From the NCBI RefSeq assembly GCF_900635955.1, contig NZ_LR134201.1, forward strand, positions 806,001 to 870,000: 64,000 bases of DNA, read 5' to 3'. Below are positions 16,382 to 25,311 of the stretch, in pieces. Within the stretch, counting starts at the first letter, position 1. Every line of letters starts with the position of its first letter. A model generated the notes under the pieces. It was not told the origin of the DNA. It worked only from the letters and a program-made list of their open reading frames with translations, and searched no databases. The stretch comes from Cedecea lapagei (lineage in GTDB: Bacteria; Pseudomonadota; Gammaproteobacteria; Enterobacterales; Enterobacteriaceae). The position numbers and the translations under genes were made by a program.

Positions 16382-16906
16382 CTAGCGGCGGTTCCAGGGC
16401 AGCCAGGCGAGCAAACGCACCATGCCGCAAAACCCGCTGATTCCGGCAAACAGCAAACCCGCGCCCACCAACCCTGACATCAGGAAGAATCCTTGATTGA
16501 CGGTATATCCCAGTACGACGCCAAGCAGGATCAGCGTGCCTGCTACGATTTGTACCTGGCGCATGATGGGAATGGGCTGGCTTTTGTCCGCGAGAATCTC
16601 CAGGCCGTCCTTTTTCCAGGCCTCAAGCCCGCCTGCCAGAAGCATCACCTGAGCAGGTTCAGCAAGCTTAGCCAGCTTTTGAGCATGCTGGGATGAGCGC
16701 ATACCGGACTGGCAGTGGAAAATCACCACATCGTGCGGCTCTAACGGGCCAAGCCGGGCACCGTTTTCAATCGCCGAGAGCGGCAACGGATGTGCTTCAG
16801 GAATATTTTCGCGGGCGTGCTCATCCGGCTCGCGGATATCTATCAGCGCCGCCCCGCTGGCAATGAGCTTTTTCGCTTCTTCTGGCATGATGGCTGGAAG
16901 GGTCAT
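16382..16906 (-). CDS. ygaP: YgaP inner-membrane rhodanese
   Basis: A 174-residue protein, exactly the E. coli length. The N-terminal rhodanese domain (residues 1-110) has the active-site loop HCQSGMRS with Cys65, which carries the persulfide. Two C-terminal membrane helices follow (about residues 120-165; GTLILLGVVLGYTVNQGFFL). YgaP is a membrane sulfurtransferase acting with YgaV in sulfide/persulfide handling. A TTG codon at 16916-16918 is in frame, but ATG at 16904-16906 with TGAGGA upstream is the right start. It follows ygaV by 8 bases. Confidence 0.95.
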   Translation of the reverse strand: MTLPAIMPEEAKKLIASGAALIDIREPDEHARENIPEAHPLPLSAIENGARLGPLEPHDVVIFHCQSGMRSSQHAQKLAKLAEPAQVMLLAGGLEAWKKDGLEILADKSQPIPIMRQVQIVAGTLILLGVVLGYTVNQGFFLMSGLVGAGLLFAGISGFCGMVRLLAWLPWNRR

Positions 16907-16914
16907 GGTGTTCC

Positions 16915-17217
16915 TCAAGGACAGTAAATGGCTTTCAGCGTCGCGATCACCTCGCGAACCGCACTCGCTTTAATGAAATAGAGGATCCGCTGAGCGCTAC
17001 GCTGGTGCTCAATAAGTCCTTCGTCTTTCATTTTCGCCAGATGTTGAGAGGTCGCCGACGGGCTTAATCCGGCAGCCTCTGCCAGTTCACCGGCACCGGT
17101 GCCTGGAGAGTCAAGCAGCAAACAGAGGATCAGCAAACGCTTCGGGTTGCTCATGGCTTTTAGCAATTTTGCCGCTTCATCCGCGCTTGACTGCAGCCGG
17201 GAAAGATCAGGTTTCAT
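16915..17217 (-). CDS. ygaV: YgaV ArsR-family sulfide-responsive repressor
   Basis: A 100-residue ArsR/SmtB winged-helix protein (recognition helix LSPSATSQHLAKMKDEG). Two cysteines, Cys32 and Cys99, would be the sulfide-sensing pair. In E. coli YgaV represses ygaVP and senses sulfide through a persulfide bridge. A perfect palindrome TTTAGGTAATCCTAAA lies 10-25 bases upstream of the start and is the obvious operator. Confidence 0.94.
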   Translation of the reverse strand: MKPDLSRLQSSADEAAKLLKAMSNPKRLLILCLLLDSPGTGAGELAEAAGLSPSATSQHLAKMKDEGLIEHQRSAQRILYFIKASAVREVIATLKAIYCP

Positions 17218-17226
17218 GTTTTTTAC

Positions 17227-17242
17227 TTTAGGTAATCCTAAA
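17227..17242. promoter_or_regulatory. Palindromic operator for YgaV
   Basis: TTTAGG-TAAT-CCTAAA is a perfect 6-4-6 palindrome just upstream of ygaV, between ygaV and the divergent phosphatase gene at 17284. ArsR repressors bind palindromes of this size. A related AACTTAG/CTAAATT pair follows at 17241-17260. The regulator could control both directions. Confidence 0.65.
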
Positions 17243-17283
17243 CTTAGTGAATGCTAAATTAAACTTTCAACAAAGGAAAGAGC

Positions 17284-17898
17284 ATGCGGGCAATTCTGGT
17301 GCGGCATGGCGAGAGCGAAGGCAATCAACGCGGGATAATCCAGGGAGGACTGGAAAGTCAGCTAACGGAGCGAGGGCAGCGGCAAAGCCTGGCGCTGGCC
17401 GCTGCCCTTGCAGATTTTCCCGTGGCGCAGATTTACACTTCGCCAGCCTTGCGCGCGCAAAGCACGGCCAGCGTGCTCGCCGATAAGTTTGCCTGCCCTA
17501 TAACGCTGGATGAAAGGCTGCGTGAGCGGCACTTTGGCCTGCTTCAGGGGTTGTCATTTGACGAGGCGCGAATAGCGTACCCCGAAACAATGCGTCGACT
17601 GGCCGCGGGCGATCCCCTTATCTCTGCTCCCCAGGGCGAGAGCGTTGTCGATGTAAGTAAGCGCATGCTAACTGTTTTAAACACGCTGGCGTTATCCCAT
17701 GCGGGTGAGACCGTCGTCGTCGTGACCCACGGTGCAGCGCTGGAAATTCTTCTTTGGCAGCTCAAAGGGGCAGCACCTGATGATGAGCTTAGCCGCTACA
17801 GCCAGCAAAACTGTAGCTACAGCCTGCTGGAGCTCACCTCTGCGGGGCCCGAACTGCAGCGCTGGGGAATCGGGACTCATTTGCTAAAGGTCAACTGA
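17284..17898 (+). CDS. Histidine phosphatase (phosphoglycerate mutase-like) family protein
   Basis: A 204-residue protein with the RHG motif LVRHGESEGN (phospho-accepting His8), the downstream arginine/glutamate (LRERHFGLLQG) and the second catalytic histidine in VVVTHGAALE. These mark the histidine phosphatase superfamily branch 1 (cobC/gpmB-like). The substrate is unclear: such enzymes act on sugar phosphates, nucleotides or phosphoproteins. AAGGAAAG precedes the start. It diverges from ygaV and converges with the AraC regulator at 17916. Confidence 0.87.
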   Translation: MRAILVRHGESEGNQRGIIQGGLESQLTERGQRQSLALAAALADFPVAQIYTSPALRAQSTASVLADKFACPITLDERLRERHFGLLQGLSFDEARIAYPETMRRLAAGDPLISAPQGESVVDVSKRMLTVLNTLALSHAGETVVVVTHGAALEILLWQLKGAAPDDELSRYSQQNCSYSLLELTSAGPELQRWGIGTHLLKVN

Positions 17899-17915
17899 AG
17901 ACTTTTGACTCAGCG

Positions 17916-18842
17916 TTAGTTTGCTGTGCGGCGGGCGGCATTGCGCCATGCCCTTGGCGACAGGCCGGTTTCACGCTTAAAAGCGTTGCTGAAGGCGCTT
18001 TCTGAGGTATAACCCAGCGACTGGGCGACCATGGCGATTTGATCTGCCTGCTCGCGCAGCGCTCTTTCGGCAAGCCGCATGCGCCACTGGGTCAGATAGG
18101 CTACCGGCGTTATCCCCGACACGGTGCGAAAATAGTGGGCAAATGTTGTGCGAGACATCGCGCAGGCTTTTGCCAGCTCTTCCAGGTGCCAGCTATGTGC
18201 CGGTTCGGCGTGAATCAGCTGCAGGGCCGGAGCAAGGCGGGCATCCCCCAGCGCTCGCAGCAAACCCGCAGGCAGCGCGTTGCTGGTTTGCAGGTGGGCT
18301 CGCAGGATCTGAATAAACAGCAACTGCGAAAGCTGCGCAGAAGCAAGCTGTGTGCCTGGCTGAGCCGTTTCTCTTTCGGCTATCAACTGATCGAGCAGCC
18401 AGCGGAACGAGGAAGCCTGCGGCGATGCAGCCGGAATATGGATCCACTGCGGCAGCACCTGGGCAAGCATTTGCCCGCGGTTGGGGTCCAGCAGCACGTG
18501 GCCACCCATATACTCAAACTCTTTCCCTTCGCCCAGCGCGGCGTAATTCCGCTCCCCGGCTTTAAAGACGCTCATGGCATCCACCGGTTGAATCTCTGGT
18601 GAACTGGCAACGATAAATGCCCGTTTTTCATTGAGCAGGCCAACATCGCCGGTATGGAAGTGAATGGGGGCAGGCTGACCTTCCAGCATCACCCAGCAGC
18701 TGCCTTTGACGACGGCGAAAAACTTGATTTTGTCCGGCGGCGGGAAGTGCAGGGCCCAGTCGCCGCTGGCGGTAAAACCGCCGGTGACCAGCGACTCAGC
18801 ATTGGCAAATTTGAGAATTTCAGAAAACGGGTCGGTGTTCAT
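17916..18842 (-). CDS. AraC-family regulator with cupin_6 N-terminal domain
   Basis: A 308-residue regulator. The N-terminal cupin (about residues 5-190: WALHFPPPDKIKFFAVVKGS) belongs to the cupin_6 type often paired with oxidoreductase genes, and the C-terminal 100 residues hold two HTH motifs (LEELAKACAMSRTTFAHYF; MVAQSLGYTSESAFSNAFKR). ATG at 18840-18842 gives the standard family N terminus; the frame extends upstream to 18881. It diverges from the SDR gene at 18962 across 119 bases and probably regulates it. Confidence 0.85.
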   Translation of the reverse strand: MNTDPFSEILKFANAESLVTGGFTASGDWALHFPPPDKIKFFAVVKGSCWVMLEGQPAPIHFHTGDVGLLNEKRAFIVASSPEIQPVDAMSVFKAGERNYAALGEGKEFEYMGGHVLLDPNRGQMLAQVLPQWIHIPAASPQASSFRWLLDQLIAERETAQPGTQLASAQLSQLLFIQILRAHLQTSNALPAGLLRALGDARLAPALQLIHAEPAHSWHLEELAKACAMSRTTFAHYFRTVSGITPVAYLTQWRMRLAERALREQADQIAMVAQSLGYTSESAFSNAFKRETGLSPRAWRNAARRTAN

Positions 18843-18961
18843 TTCCGTACTATTGCGCAAGTAGAACGGACTTTCAAGCATTCACAATCCGGGGCGGCGC
18901 TCTTAATCTGTGCAGCAAGCAAACACATTCTGCCTGCTTGCCAGGCGAAAGAGGAAAAAAC

Positions 18962-19993
18962 ATGACGCAAGATATTGTATTGGTTACCGGCGGCACCGGG
19001 TTTATTGCCCAGCACTGCATCATCGCGCTCCTGGCAAGCGGCTATGAAGTCAGGACTACGGTGCGTTCTGCTGAACGCAAAGAGGAGGTACTCAGAAACC
19101 TGAAGGAGGGGGGCTGCGAACCGGGCGACCGCCTCACCTTTTTTGTTGCTGACCTGATGGCAGATGATGGTTGGGCTGAAGCCACCGCGGGCTGTCGTTA
19201 TGTGATGCACGGCGCCTCGCCAACGCCTTCAGGTCATCACGCCACTGACGATGACTGGATCATACCCGCAGTGGACGGCAACCTGCGTGTACTACGCGCC
19301 GCGAGTTTTGCCGGCGTTAAACGTGTGGTGCTGACGTCCGCTTTTGGTGCCGTGGGCGTCGGGCACCCCGACAGCCATCGCCGCCCGTTTGATGAAACGG
19401 ACTGGAGCGACATTTCCGGCAAAGTGTGGCCTTATCAGAAATCTAAAACGCTGGCGGAAAAGGCGGCCTGGGAATTTGTCGAAAAAGAGGGGCGCGGTCT
19501 TGAGCTGTCGGCCGTAAACCCCGTAGCCGTCATGGGGCCGGTGTTAGGGCCTGATTTTTCCCACTCCACTCGGCTGGTGAAAAACATGCTGGACGGGCAA
19601 AAAGGCAACCCGAACATCAACTCCTGCTTTGTGGATGTGCGCGACGTGGCCGATCTGCATCTTCTGGCTATGACGCATCCGGCGGCGAACGGCGAGCGCT
19701 TCCTCGCAAGCTCGGGCGAAAGTCTGCTGATGGTTGAGGTGGCGAAAATACTGCGGAAAAACCTCGGTGACGCTGCCAGTAAAGTCTCCACGCTGGCGCT
19801 TCCCGACTGGATGGTGCGCCTTGCCGCGCATAAAAACCCAGGCATGAAAGGCTCGCTCACCCTGCTCGGCGTGGACATGAACGTCACCAACGCCAAAGCG
19901 GTGAACCTGCTCGGCTGGGCACCGCGCTCCCCGGAGGAGGCTATTGTCGCCACCGCCGAAAGCTTTATTCGCCTGGGTTTACTGGAGAAATAA
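18962..19993 (+). CDS. Extended SDR NAD(P)-dependent aldehyde/dihydroflavonol-reductase-like enzyme
   Basis: A 343-residue Rossmann enzyme. The nucleotide-binding loop TGGTGFIA is at residues 9-16, and the catalytic Tyr158-x3-Lys162 pair in YQKSK with an upstream LTSAFGAVG serine segment. This is the extended SDR (dihydroflavonol 4-reductase-like) type, which reduces aldehydes or ketones. ATG at 18962 has GAGGAAAA upstream and replaces an earlier in-frame start at 18938. The divergent cupin_6 AraC regulator suggests induction by the substrate. Confidence 0.87.
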   Translation: MTQDIVLVTGGTGFIAQHCIIALLASGYEVRTTVRSAERKEEVLRNLKEGGCEPGDRLTFFVADLMADDGWAEATAGCRYVMHGASPTPSGHHATDDDWIIPAVDGNLRVLRAASFAGVKRVVLTSAFGAVGVGHPDSHRRPFDETDWSDISGKVWPYQKSKTLAEKAAWEFVEKEGRGLELSAVNPVAVMGPVLGPDFSHSTRLVKNMLDGQKGNPNINSCFVDVRDVADLHLLAMTHPAANGERFLASSGESLLMVEVAKILRKNLGDAASKVSTLALPDWMVRLAAHKNPGMKGSLTLLGVDMNVTNAKAVNLLGWAPRSPEEAIVATAESFIRLGLLEK

Positions 19994-20065
19994 GCGCTAC
20001 CCTGACCTGAGCAAAATCGCCCCCCAAACTTAATGCACTGAGCTTTTTGACGAGCTTAAAACGAC

Positions 20066-20998
20066 TTAAGCCTCCTGCCAGTAAGGCGGAGAGCCGAACT
20101 TCTCCATAAAGAAATCGATGGCGGTGCGGGTGTTGAGTGACGCAAAGCGGCTACCGGGGTACAGCATATAGAGTGAATGGTCGGTAGCGCTGTAGGAGGG
20201 AGTGTAATCTGTCATCAGCGGGATTAACCTTTTGTCCCGCAGCAGGTCGCTGATTTGCCAGTCCGGGAACAGCACAATCCCCGCACCGTCTTCCGCCGCT
20301 TTTACCAACATTTCTGCGTTGCCGGAGATAATTTTAGGCTCCGGCGCCAGCTGTACCCGGCTTTCCCCTTTGGTGAAGTACCAGCGTTGGAGTCCCATCA
20401 GGCCGCGGTAGGCCAGCAGCCTGTGGTGGTGTAAATCCTCCGGCGTTTGCGGATAGCCGTACCGCCTGAGATAGGCCGGGCTGGCCGTCAGGTAAGCACG
20501 CTGTCGGGAAATAAAGCGCCCATGGAGCGAGCTGTCCTGCATCGGGGCAATACGCAGCAGCAGGTCCGTGCCGTCTGCCAGCGGGTCGATGTAGTTATCG
20601 GTCAGGTTTAGCTCCAGCCGCAGCGCCGGATAGCGTTCGCTGAATTCAGCAATCCACGGGGCGATATGACGTAGGCCGAAAGACACCGGCGCGTTGAAGC
20701 GAAGCACGCCGCCGGGCTGCTGGCGGCGCTCGCCAATCTGGTTTTGCGCCTGCTCAAGCTGGCTCAGCATCTCCCTGAACGCTGCGGCGTAGATAGTCCC
20801 CGCCTCGGTAGCCACCACCGCTCGCGTATTGCGGTAGAGCAGCTGAGTTTCCAGAGACTGTTCAAGCTGAAAAATGGTGCGTGAAACGGAAGAGGGCGAG
20901 AGGCTTTCCTGCCGCGCCACCTCGGAAAAGCTGCCCTCGCTGATGACCGCAAGGAAGAGGTGCATCGAGCGGGCGTTAATCTGGCTCAGATCTTTCAT
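20066..20998 (-). CDS. LysR-family transcriptional regulator
   Basis: A 310-residue LysR protein: N-terminal HTH (residues 8-65, SFSEVARQESLSPSSVSRTI) and a type-2 periplasmic-binding-like effector domain (about 90-300). It belongs to the YafC/DmlR-like group that regulates a divergent oxidoreductase. It is divergently arranged with the nitroreductase at 21108 across 109 bases, so that gene is its likely target. The effector is unknown. Confidence 0.88.
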   Translation of the reverse strand: MKDLSQINARSMHLFLAVISEGSFSEVARQESLSPSSVSRTIFQLEQSLETQLLYRNTRAVVATEAGTIYAAAFREMLSQLEQAQNQIGERRQQPGGVLRFNAPVSFGLRHIAPWIAEFSERYPALRLELNLTDNYIDPLADGTDLLLRIAPMQDSSLHGRFISRQRAYLTASPAYLRRYGYPQTPEDLHHHRLLAYRGLMGLQRWYFTKGESRVQLAPEPKIISGNAEMLVKAAEDGAGIVLFPDWQISDLLRDKRLIPLMTDYTPSYSATDHSLYMLYPGSRFASLNTRTAIDFFMEKFGSPPYWQEA

Positions 20999-21107
20999 TT
21001 GTGCAATTTCCGCAACGGTCTTTTCGGGATTATACGGTTTTTCGCTACGGTCGGCAGCGCTAACATCCTCGCCAGCTAACTATTTGGCTTAGAACAGAGA
21101 GGATGAC

Positions 21108-21788
21108 ATGAGCAATAAAGTTTTGGCTTTTGACGAGGCGGTTCGCCAGCGTTTTTCATCGCGTGCGTTTTTGCCAACGCCGTTAAGCGAAGCGCAAATT
21201 CGTGAGGTTTTACAGGACGCGCAGTACTCACCTTCCAACTGCAACACCCAGCCATGGAACGTGCATATTGCCTCCGGGGCAACCAAAGATGCGCTGCAAA
21301 AGATGATGACTGAGAACGATATCGCGGGTAACGTCACGCCGGATTTCAGCTTCAGCTATGATGATTTCCACGGCGATTACTACGATCGCAGCCAGCGCCA
21401 GGCGAAGGTTTATTATGAGGCGCTGGGCATTGCTCGCGACGATAAAGAGAAACGCCGGGAAGCCTACCTGCGTAACTTTAACTTCTTCGGCGCGCCGCAC
21501 GTCGCGTTTCTGTTTATGCCTTCCTTCGGTGATAACGTACGCGTGGCATCTGACATCGGCATGTACGGCCAGAGCTTCCTGCTGTCGCTGGCGGCTCGTG
21601 GTTTTGCCGGTATCCCGCAAACGCTGCTCGGCTTCCATGCCGATGCGACGCGTAAAATTCTTGGCGTGTCGGACGATTATCGCCTGCTGTTCGGGATCTC
21701 CTTCGGCTACGCCGATCCGAACGCGCCTTCAGCTCAGGTTCGTATGTGGCGCCAGAGCGTGGACGAGAGCGTAACGCTGCATAACTAA
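21108..21788 (+). CDS. Nitroreductase family FMN oxidoreductase
   Basis: A 226-residue flavoprotein. The FMN-phosphate contacts appear in RQRFSSRAF near the N terminus and the PSNCNTQPW loop near residue 45 is typical; a C-terminal GISFGYAD segment closes the fold. Members reduce nitroaromatics, quinones or enones with NAD(P)H. AGAGAGGATGAC precedes the start. The stop overlaps the stop of the convergent EamA gene by 3 to 4 bases, so no terminator separates them. Confidence 0.88.
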   Translation: MSNKVLAFDEAVRQRFSSRAFLPTPLSEAQIREVLQDAQYSPSNCNTQPWNVHIASGATKDALQKMMTENDIAGNVTPDFSFSYDDFHGDYYDRSQRQAKVYYEALGIARDDKEKRREAYLRNFNFFGAPHVAFLFMPSFGDNVRVASDIGMYGQSFLLSLAARGFAGIPQTLLGFHADATRKILGVSDDYRLLFGISFGYADPNAPSAQVRMWRQSVDESVTLHN

Positions 21789-22651
21789 CGGCTGAGCGGG
21801 CGCGCGCTCATCATGCCGATGGCCAGGGCCAGCAGGATCGCGGCCAGCGAAAGCGCGCTGGCGAGGTCTGGGACCTGGCCGAGAATAAGCGCCGAGCTGA
21901 GCATGGCGAATATCGGGATTAACAAAGAAAGCGGCGCCACGCGGGAAGCCGGGTATTTGTGAAGCAGGGTGTTCCAGCCCCAGTAGCAGAAGTGCGTTGT
22001 GGCATAAACCTGAAACAGCAGCGAAAGTACGGCCTGCCTGTCGATATTTTGCGCAAGCGAAGTGAAGGGTGCTGAGCCGTGCCAGGCCCATGTCACCAGT
22101 ACCAGCGGCACAGGGGGAAACAGGCTGGCCCACACCACAAAAGCGAAGATCTCTTTCACGCCGGAAAGTTTGATAATGATGTTGCCGACGCTCCAGGCCA
22201 GCGCGCCGATCACCATCAGCATCAGCCCGGTGAACGTTGCACCGCTGGAACTATCCAGCAGCACGCCGAGCAGGCCCGCCGCCGCCAGAACGATGCCGTG
22301 GCGTTGAGGGCGAGTAAGGCGTTCGCCAAACAACAGGACTCCCCAGCCCAGGGTAAAAAAGGCGCTGAGCTGGATTAGCAATGCGGCGCTGCCAGGCGGT
22401 ACACCAAACGCGATGCCCAGATTGATCAGCGCCCACATCGCCACGCCAAAAATCAGGCCATAGGCCGCTATCCAGCGCAGAGCTACCGTAGGGCGTCTGA
22501 TAAAGAAAACCCACGGCAGGGCGGCAAGCGTAAAACGCATGGCGGTTAATAACAGTGGATCGATATGGGCCAGCCCAAGCCGGGTGAGAGGAAAGTTAAT
22601 TCCCCAGGCGGCGGTGACGGCCAGGGCGAGAAAAAGGTGTTTGCGCTGCAT
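21785..22651 (-). CDS. EamA-family (DMT superfamily) permease
   Basis: A 288-residue inner-membrane protein with ten predicted helices in two EamA repeats, beginning AVTAAWGINFPLTRLGLAHI. It resembles E. coli EamA (YdeD), the O-acetylserine/cysteine exporter, in helices 1-3 and in WRVAPLSLL-like TSRVAPLSLLIPIF, but is not close enough to assign a substrate. An AraC-type regulator diverges from it across 92 bases and is the likely regulator. Confidence 0.86.
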   Translation of the reverse strand: MQRKHLFLALAVTAAWGINFPLTRLGLAHIDPLLLTAMRFTLAALPWVFFIRRPTVALRWIAAYGLIFGVAMWALINLGIAFGVPPGSAALLIQLSAFFTLGWGVLLFGERLTRPQRHGIVLAAAGLLGVLLDSSSGATFTGLMLMVIGALAWSVGNIIIKLSGVKEIFAFVVWASLFPPVPLVLVTWAWHGSAPFTSLAQNIDRQAVLSLLFQVYATTHFCYWGWNTLLHKYPASRVAPLSLLIPIFAMLSSALILGQVPDLASALSLAAILLALAIGMMSARPLSR

Positions 22652-22743
22652 GTCTGTGTCCGATGAAAAGTGTCGCCGTGACTGTATCGCTTACCGGATT
22701 GGCCTGCTTTTATTAATGGGTCAATTATTGGTAAAATTGGGCC

Positions 22744-23529
22744 ATGCAAAATGACAGCGCAGCAGTTTATCTGGATTCGCCCCAGTCGGTCATCGTCACT
22801 GAAAAGCACTTCGCCGATGGGGAGTTTTTCCCGCAGCACCGCCACGATCGCGGGCAGTTTGCCTATGCGGCAAGCGGCGTTATCTCGGTTGAAACCCCGG
22901 CCGGAAACTGGGCGGTGCCGCCGCAATGCGCCATTTGGGTGCCGGGTGGTTTGGTCCACGCGATGCAAATGCGCGGGCCGGTCATCATGCTTAACGGCTA
23001 CATCAGTGACGCCGCTGTGCACCGGCTTGGATTACCGCAGAAAAGTCAGGTTTTTGGCGTATCAACACTACTGCGTGAGCTGCTTGTACAGGCGGTGGCC
23101 CTGGCTGATGTCTCCCAACCTGAAGGGCGAGGCCAAAGCCTGCTTGATTTGCTGCTCTATGAAATTTCCTCGATGCCTGTGCTTTCTCTCAATGTTCCGC
23201 TGCCCGATGAACCCCGCCTGCAGGTCGCCTGTAGGGCCTTCTTGCTGGCACCTTCGCTGGAAACGTCAGTCAACGATATGGCGCTGCGCGTGGGCATGAG
23301 CCGCAGAACATTTACCCGCCAGTTCAGGCTGCATACAGGCATCAGTTTTGTGACATGGCGGCAGCAGGCCTGCTTGCTGGCGGCGATAGGTCGGTTAGGT
23401 GAAGGGGAGGCGATAACGCGCGTCGCGTTGGATCTGGGCTACAGCAGTCCAGGTGCTTTTTCTGGGGTGTTTAAAAAAGCGTTGGGGAAAACGCCGGGGC
23501 GATATTTTGCTGAAAAACCGGCAGATTGA
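22744..23529 (+). CDS. AraC-family regulator with cupin sensor domain
   Basis: A 261-residue protein. The N-terminal cupin (HRHDRGQFAYAASGVISVET) is of the AraC_binding type and the C-terminal domain has two HTHs (VNDMALRVGMSRRTFTRQF; RVALDLGYSSPGAFSGVFKK). Such regulators (YdiP/NimR-like) usually control an adjacent divergent exporter; here the EamA permease at 21785-22651. The coding end is followed directly by a strong terminator at 23536. Confidence 0.87.
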   Translation: MQNDSAAVYLDSPQSVIVTEKHFADGEFFPQHRHDRGQFAYAASGVISVETPAGNWAVPPQCAIWVPGGLVHAMQMRGPVIMLNGYISDAAVHRLGLPQKSQVFGVSTLLRELLVQAVALADVSQPEGRGQSLLDLLLYEISSMPVLSLNVPLPDEPRLQVACRAFLLAPSLETSVNDMALRVGMSRRTFTRQFRLHTGISFVTWRQQACLLAAIGRLGEGEAITRVALDLGYSSPGAFSGVFKKALGKTPGRYFAEKPAD

Positions 23530-23535
23530 GGCAAT

Positions 23536-23559
23536 AAAAAAGCCGCTTTCGCGGCTTTT
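23536..23559 (+). terminator. Rho-independent terminator after the AraC gene
   Basis: AAAAGCCGC (23538-23546), loop TTTC, GCGGCTTTT (23551-23559). The A-rich and T-rich flanks make it bidirectional, so it can also end the minus-strand gene that follows. Confidence 0.88.
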
Positions 23560-23575
23560 CTACAGAGAAGGCTAA

Positions 23576-23936
23576 TTATTCGCTGACTTTTTTCTTCAGG
23601 TCAGCAGCGCCTTCTTTTGGTTTTATTCCACCCTTTTTCAGCGCCTTCTTTGGTTGCGTCCCAACCTTTTTCGGTGCCTTCTTTGGTTTTATGCCAGGCC
23701 TTTTGAGAGCCTTCACTTATCTTGCTACCCGTGCTGTCGCTCTTACCTTCAGCGGCGTGTTTGGACTTGAGCTTCAGCTCTTCGCCCTTGTTTTCAGCCT
23801 CGTGCAGTTTCTCTTTGGCGGTGTTAGCGCCTTCGTGCGCTGCAGCGACAGTCTCATCGGTTGCATGTGTGGTAGTCGCGGCAAAAACAGGAGCAGCCAG
23901 CAGAATTGCAGATAATGCGATGATCGTTTTTTTCAT
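23576..23936 (-). pseudogene. Small exported repeat protein, C-terminally frameshifted
   Basis: A signal peptide (MKKTIIALSAILLAAPVFA) is followed by a charged, Lys/Glu/Ala-rich helical protein with tandem near-repeats of KEGTEKGWDATKEGAEKGW type. The in-frame product from ATG 23934-23936 stops at 23601 after 111 residues and ends abruptly in KTKRRRC. Removing one A from the run at the end of the last repeat would restore KEGAADLKKKVSE and a TAA at 23576-23578, an end that fits the repeats. So the gene is either recently frameshifted or the run is misread. It resembles small periplasmic stress proteins but I do not recognise a named family. It lies between two terminators and looks monocistronic. 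Confidence 0.7.
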
Positions 23937-24085
23937 AATATCCTCTACAAACGTTATCAGTCCTTGTGACCGTAAATAAGCCTGGCACAGCGAAGCGGAA
24001 GTTGCCTTAGGTAATATTCCTAAATGAATCAGGGCATTCACCACGGGTGGATATATTCTGCTGAATAATCCACCCGGTCTCAGGC

Positions 24086-24391
24086 TTAAGGATGGCGAAT
24101 AAAGCGTCCGATACGCTGTCTGAGCAGGCGATTCTCCTGACGCAGCATCTCATTCTCCTCCAGCAGCGTGAGCGCTACGGCGATGCCCGGCCAGTCCAGC
24201 TCTAATTCTCGTCTCAGGCGCAATGCCCGCTGCGCGACGTTGAGCGCGTGGTCGTCAAACTGCCACGGTCTGACCTCAAAATCGTAAGGCTCGACGACGC
24301 CCAGGCCGACGATCTCATTGAGTTCATCCTCCTGAATGCCGGTGTGCAGACAAAACTCGGTAATGGTAAAAGTGACGGTAACGTTAGCCAT
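24086..24391 (-). CDS. cbpM: CbpM, modulator of the co-chaperone CbpA
   Basis: A 101-residue MerR-like helical protein, the length of E. coli CbpM, beginning MANVTVTFTITEFCLHTGI and containing ELNEIVGLGVVEP. CbpM binds the J domain of CbpA and blocks its co-chaperone and DNA-binding activity. ATG at 24389-24391 overlaps the cbpA stop by one base (TAATG), so translation is coupled; an upstream in-frame start at 24406 is not used. Confidence 0.95.
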   Translation of the reverse strand: MANVTVTFTITEFCLHTGIQEDELNEIVGLGVVEPYDFEVRPWQFDDHALNVAQRALRLRRELELDWPGIAVALTLLEENEMLRQENRLLRQRIGRFIRHP

Positions 24392-25311
24392 TATTTTTTC
24401 CCCCAATCTTTGCGCGGATTGAACGCCGACTGGGCGTCTGCCAGCTGCTGCCAGAGCGCCGCAGCGCCTTCGTCCGGCTTAGGCGGCATCACGATTTTAA
24501 TCACCGCAAACAGGTCGCCGGTGTGCTGTTTACTGACCAGCCCTTTGCCCTTGATGCGCAGCTTCTGCCCTGCCTGGCTGCCCGCAGGGATAGTCATCAG
24601 GATGCTGTCTTTGAGCGTGGGGATCTCGACTTTAGCGCCCAGCGCAGCTTCCCATGGTGCGAGCGGCACCACGACCTCCAGATTGTGGCCGACGATGTCG
24701 AACAGCGGGTGCGGCGCGATATGGATAATCAGCCACAGGTCGCCGTTTGGCCCGCCGTTTTCACCCGGCGTGCCCTGGCCTTTAAGGCGGATGCGCTGCC
24801 CGTCGCCAACGCCAGCCGGGATTTTCACGTTCAGCGTTTTTGGGATTTCCTGCTCGACGATGCCAAACACGTTGTAAACCGGCAGCTTGTAGCTGATGGT
24901 GCGGCTGTGTTCGGCCAGCGTTTCTTCGAGGAAGACCGCCACTTCGATTTCTACATCGTGGCCGCGCGCGGCCTGCGGCCTGCGCGACTGCCGGGCCTGC
25001 TGGCCAAAAATAGAGGAGAAGATATCGTCGAAGTCCTGGGCGTTGTAGCTCTTCTCGCCGCCCTGGTGGAACTGCTGATTAAACTGCGGGTCGTTGCGGT
25101 GCTGCCACATCTGGTCGTATTCGGCGCGGCGCTGCTCGTCGCTCAGTACTTCCCAGGCTTCCGCCACTTCCTTGAAGCGGGCTTCCGCGTCGGGCTCTTT
25201 GCTGACGTCGGGGTGATATTTGCGCGCCAGGCGGCGGTAGGCGGTTTTGATGGTTTTGAGTTCGTCCGTCGGTTTCACGCCCATGATGGCGTAATAATCC
25301 TTTAATTCCAT
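24391..25311 (-). CDS. cbpA: CbpA, DnaJ-like co-chaperone and nucleoid protein
   Basis: A 306-residue class B J-protein, same length as E. coli CbpA. The J domain covers residues 1-70 with the HPD motif in KYHPDVSKEPDAE. A Gly/Phe/Gln-rich linker (about 75-115) and two C-terminal beta domains (about 115-290) follow; there is no zinc finger. CbpA works with DnaK and binds curved DNA in stationary phase. ATG at 25309-25311 gives the family start. It forms an operon with cbpM. Confidence 0.96.
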   Translation of the reverse strand: MELKDYYAIMGVKPTDELKTIKTAYRRLARKYHPDVSKEPDAEARFKEVAEAWEVLSDEQRRAEYDQMWQHRNDPQFNQQFHQGGEKSYNAQDFDDIFSSIFGQQARQSRRPQAARGHDVEIEVAVFLEETLAEHSRTISYKLPVYNVFGIVEQEIPKTLNVKIPAGVGDGQRIRLKGQGTPGENGGPNGDLWLIIHIAPHPLFDIVGHNLEVVVPLAPWEAALGAKVEIPTLKDSILMTIPAGSQAGQKLRIKGKGLVSKQHTGDLFAVIKIVMPPKPDEGAAALWQQLADAQSAFNPRKDWGKK

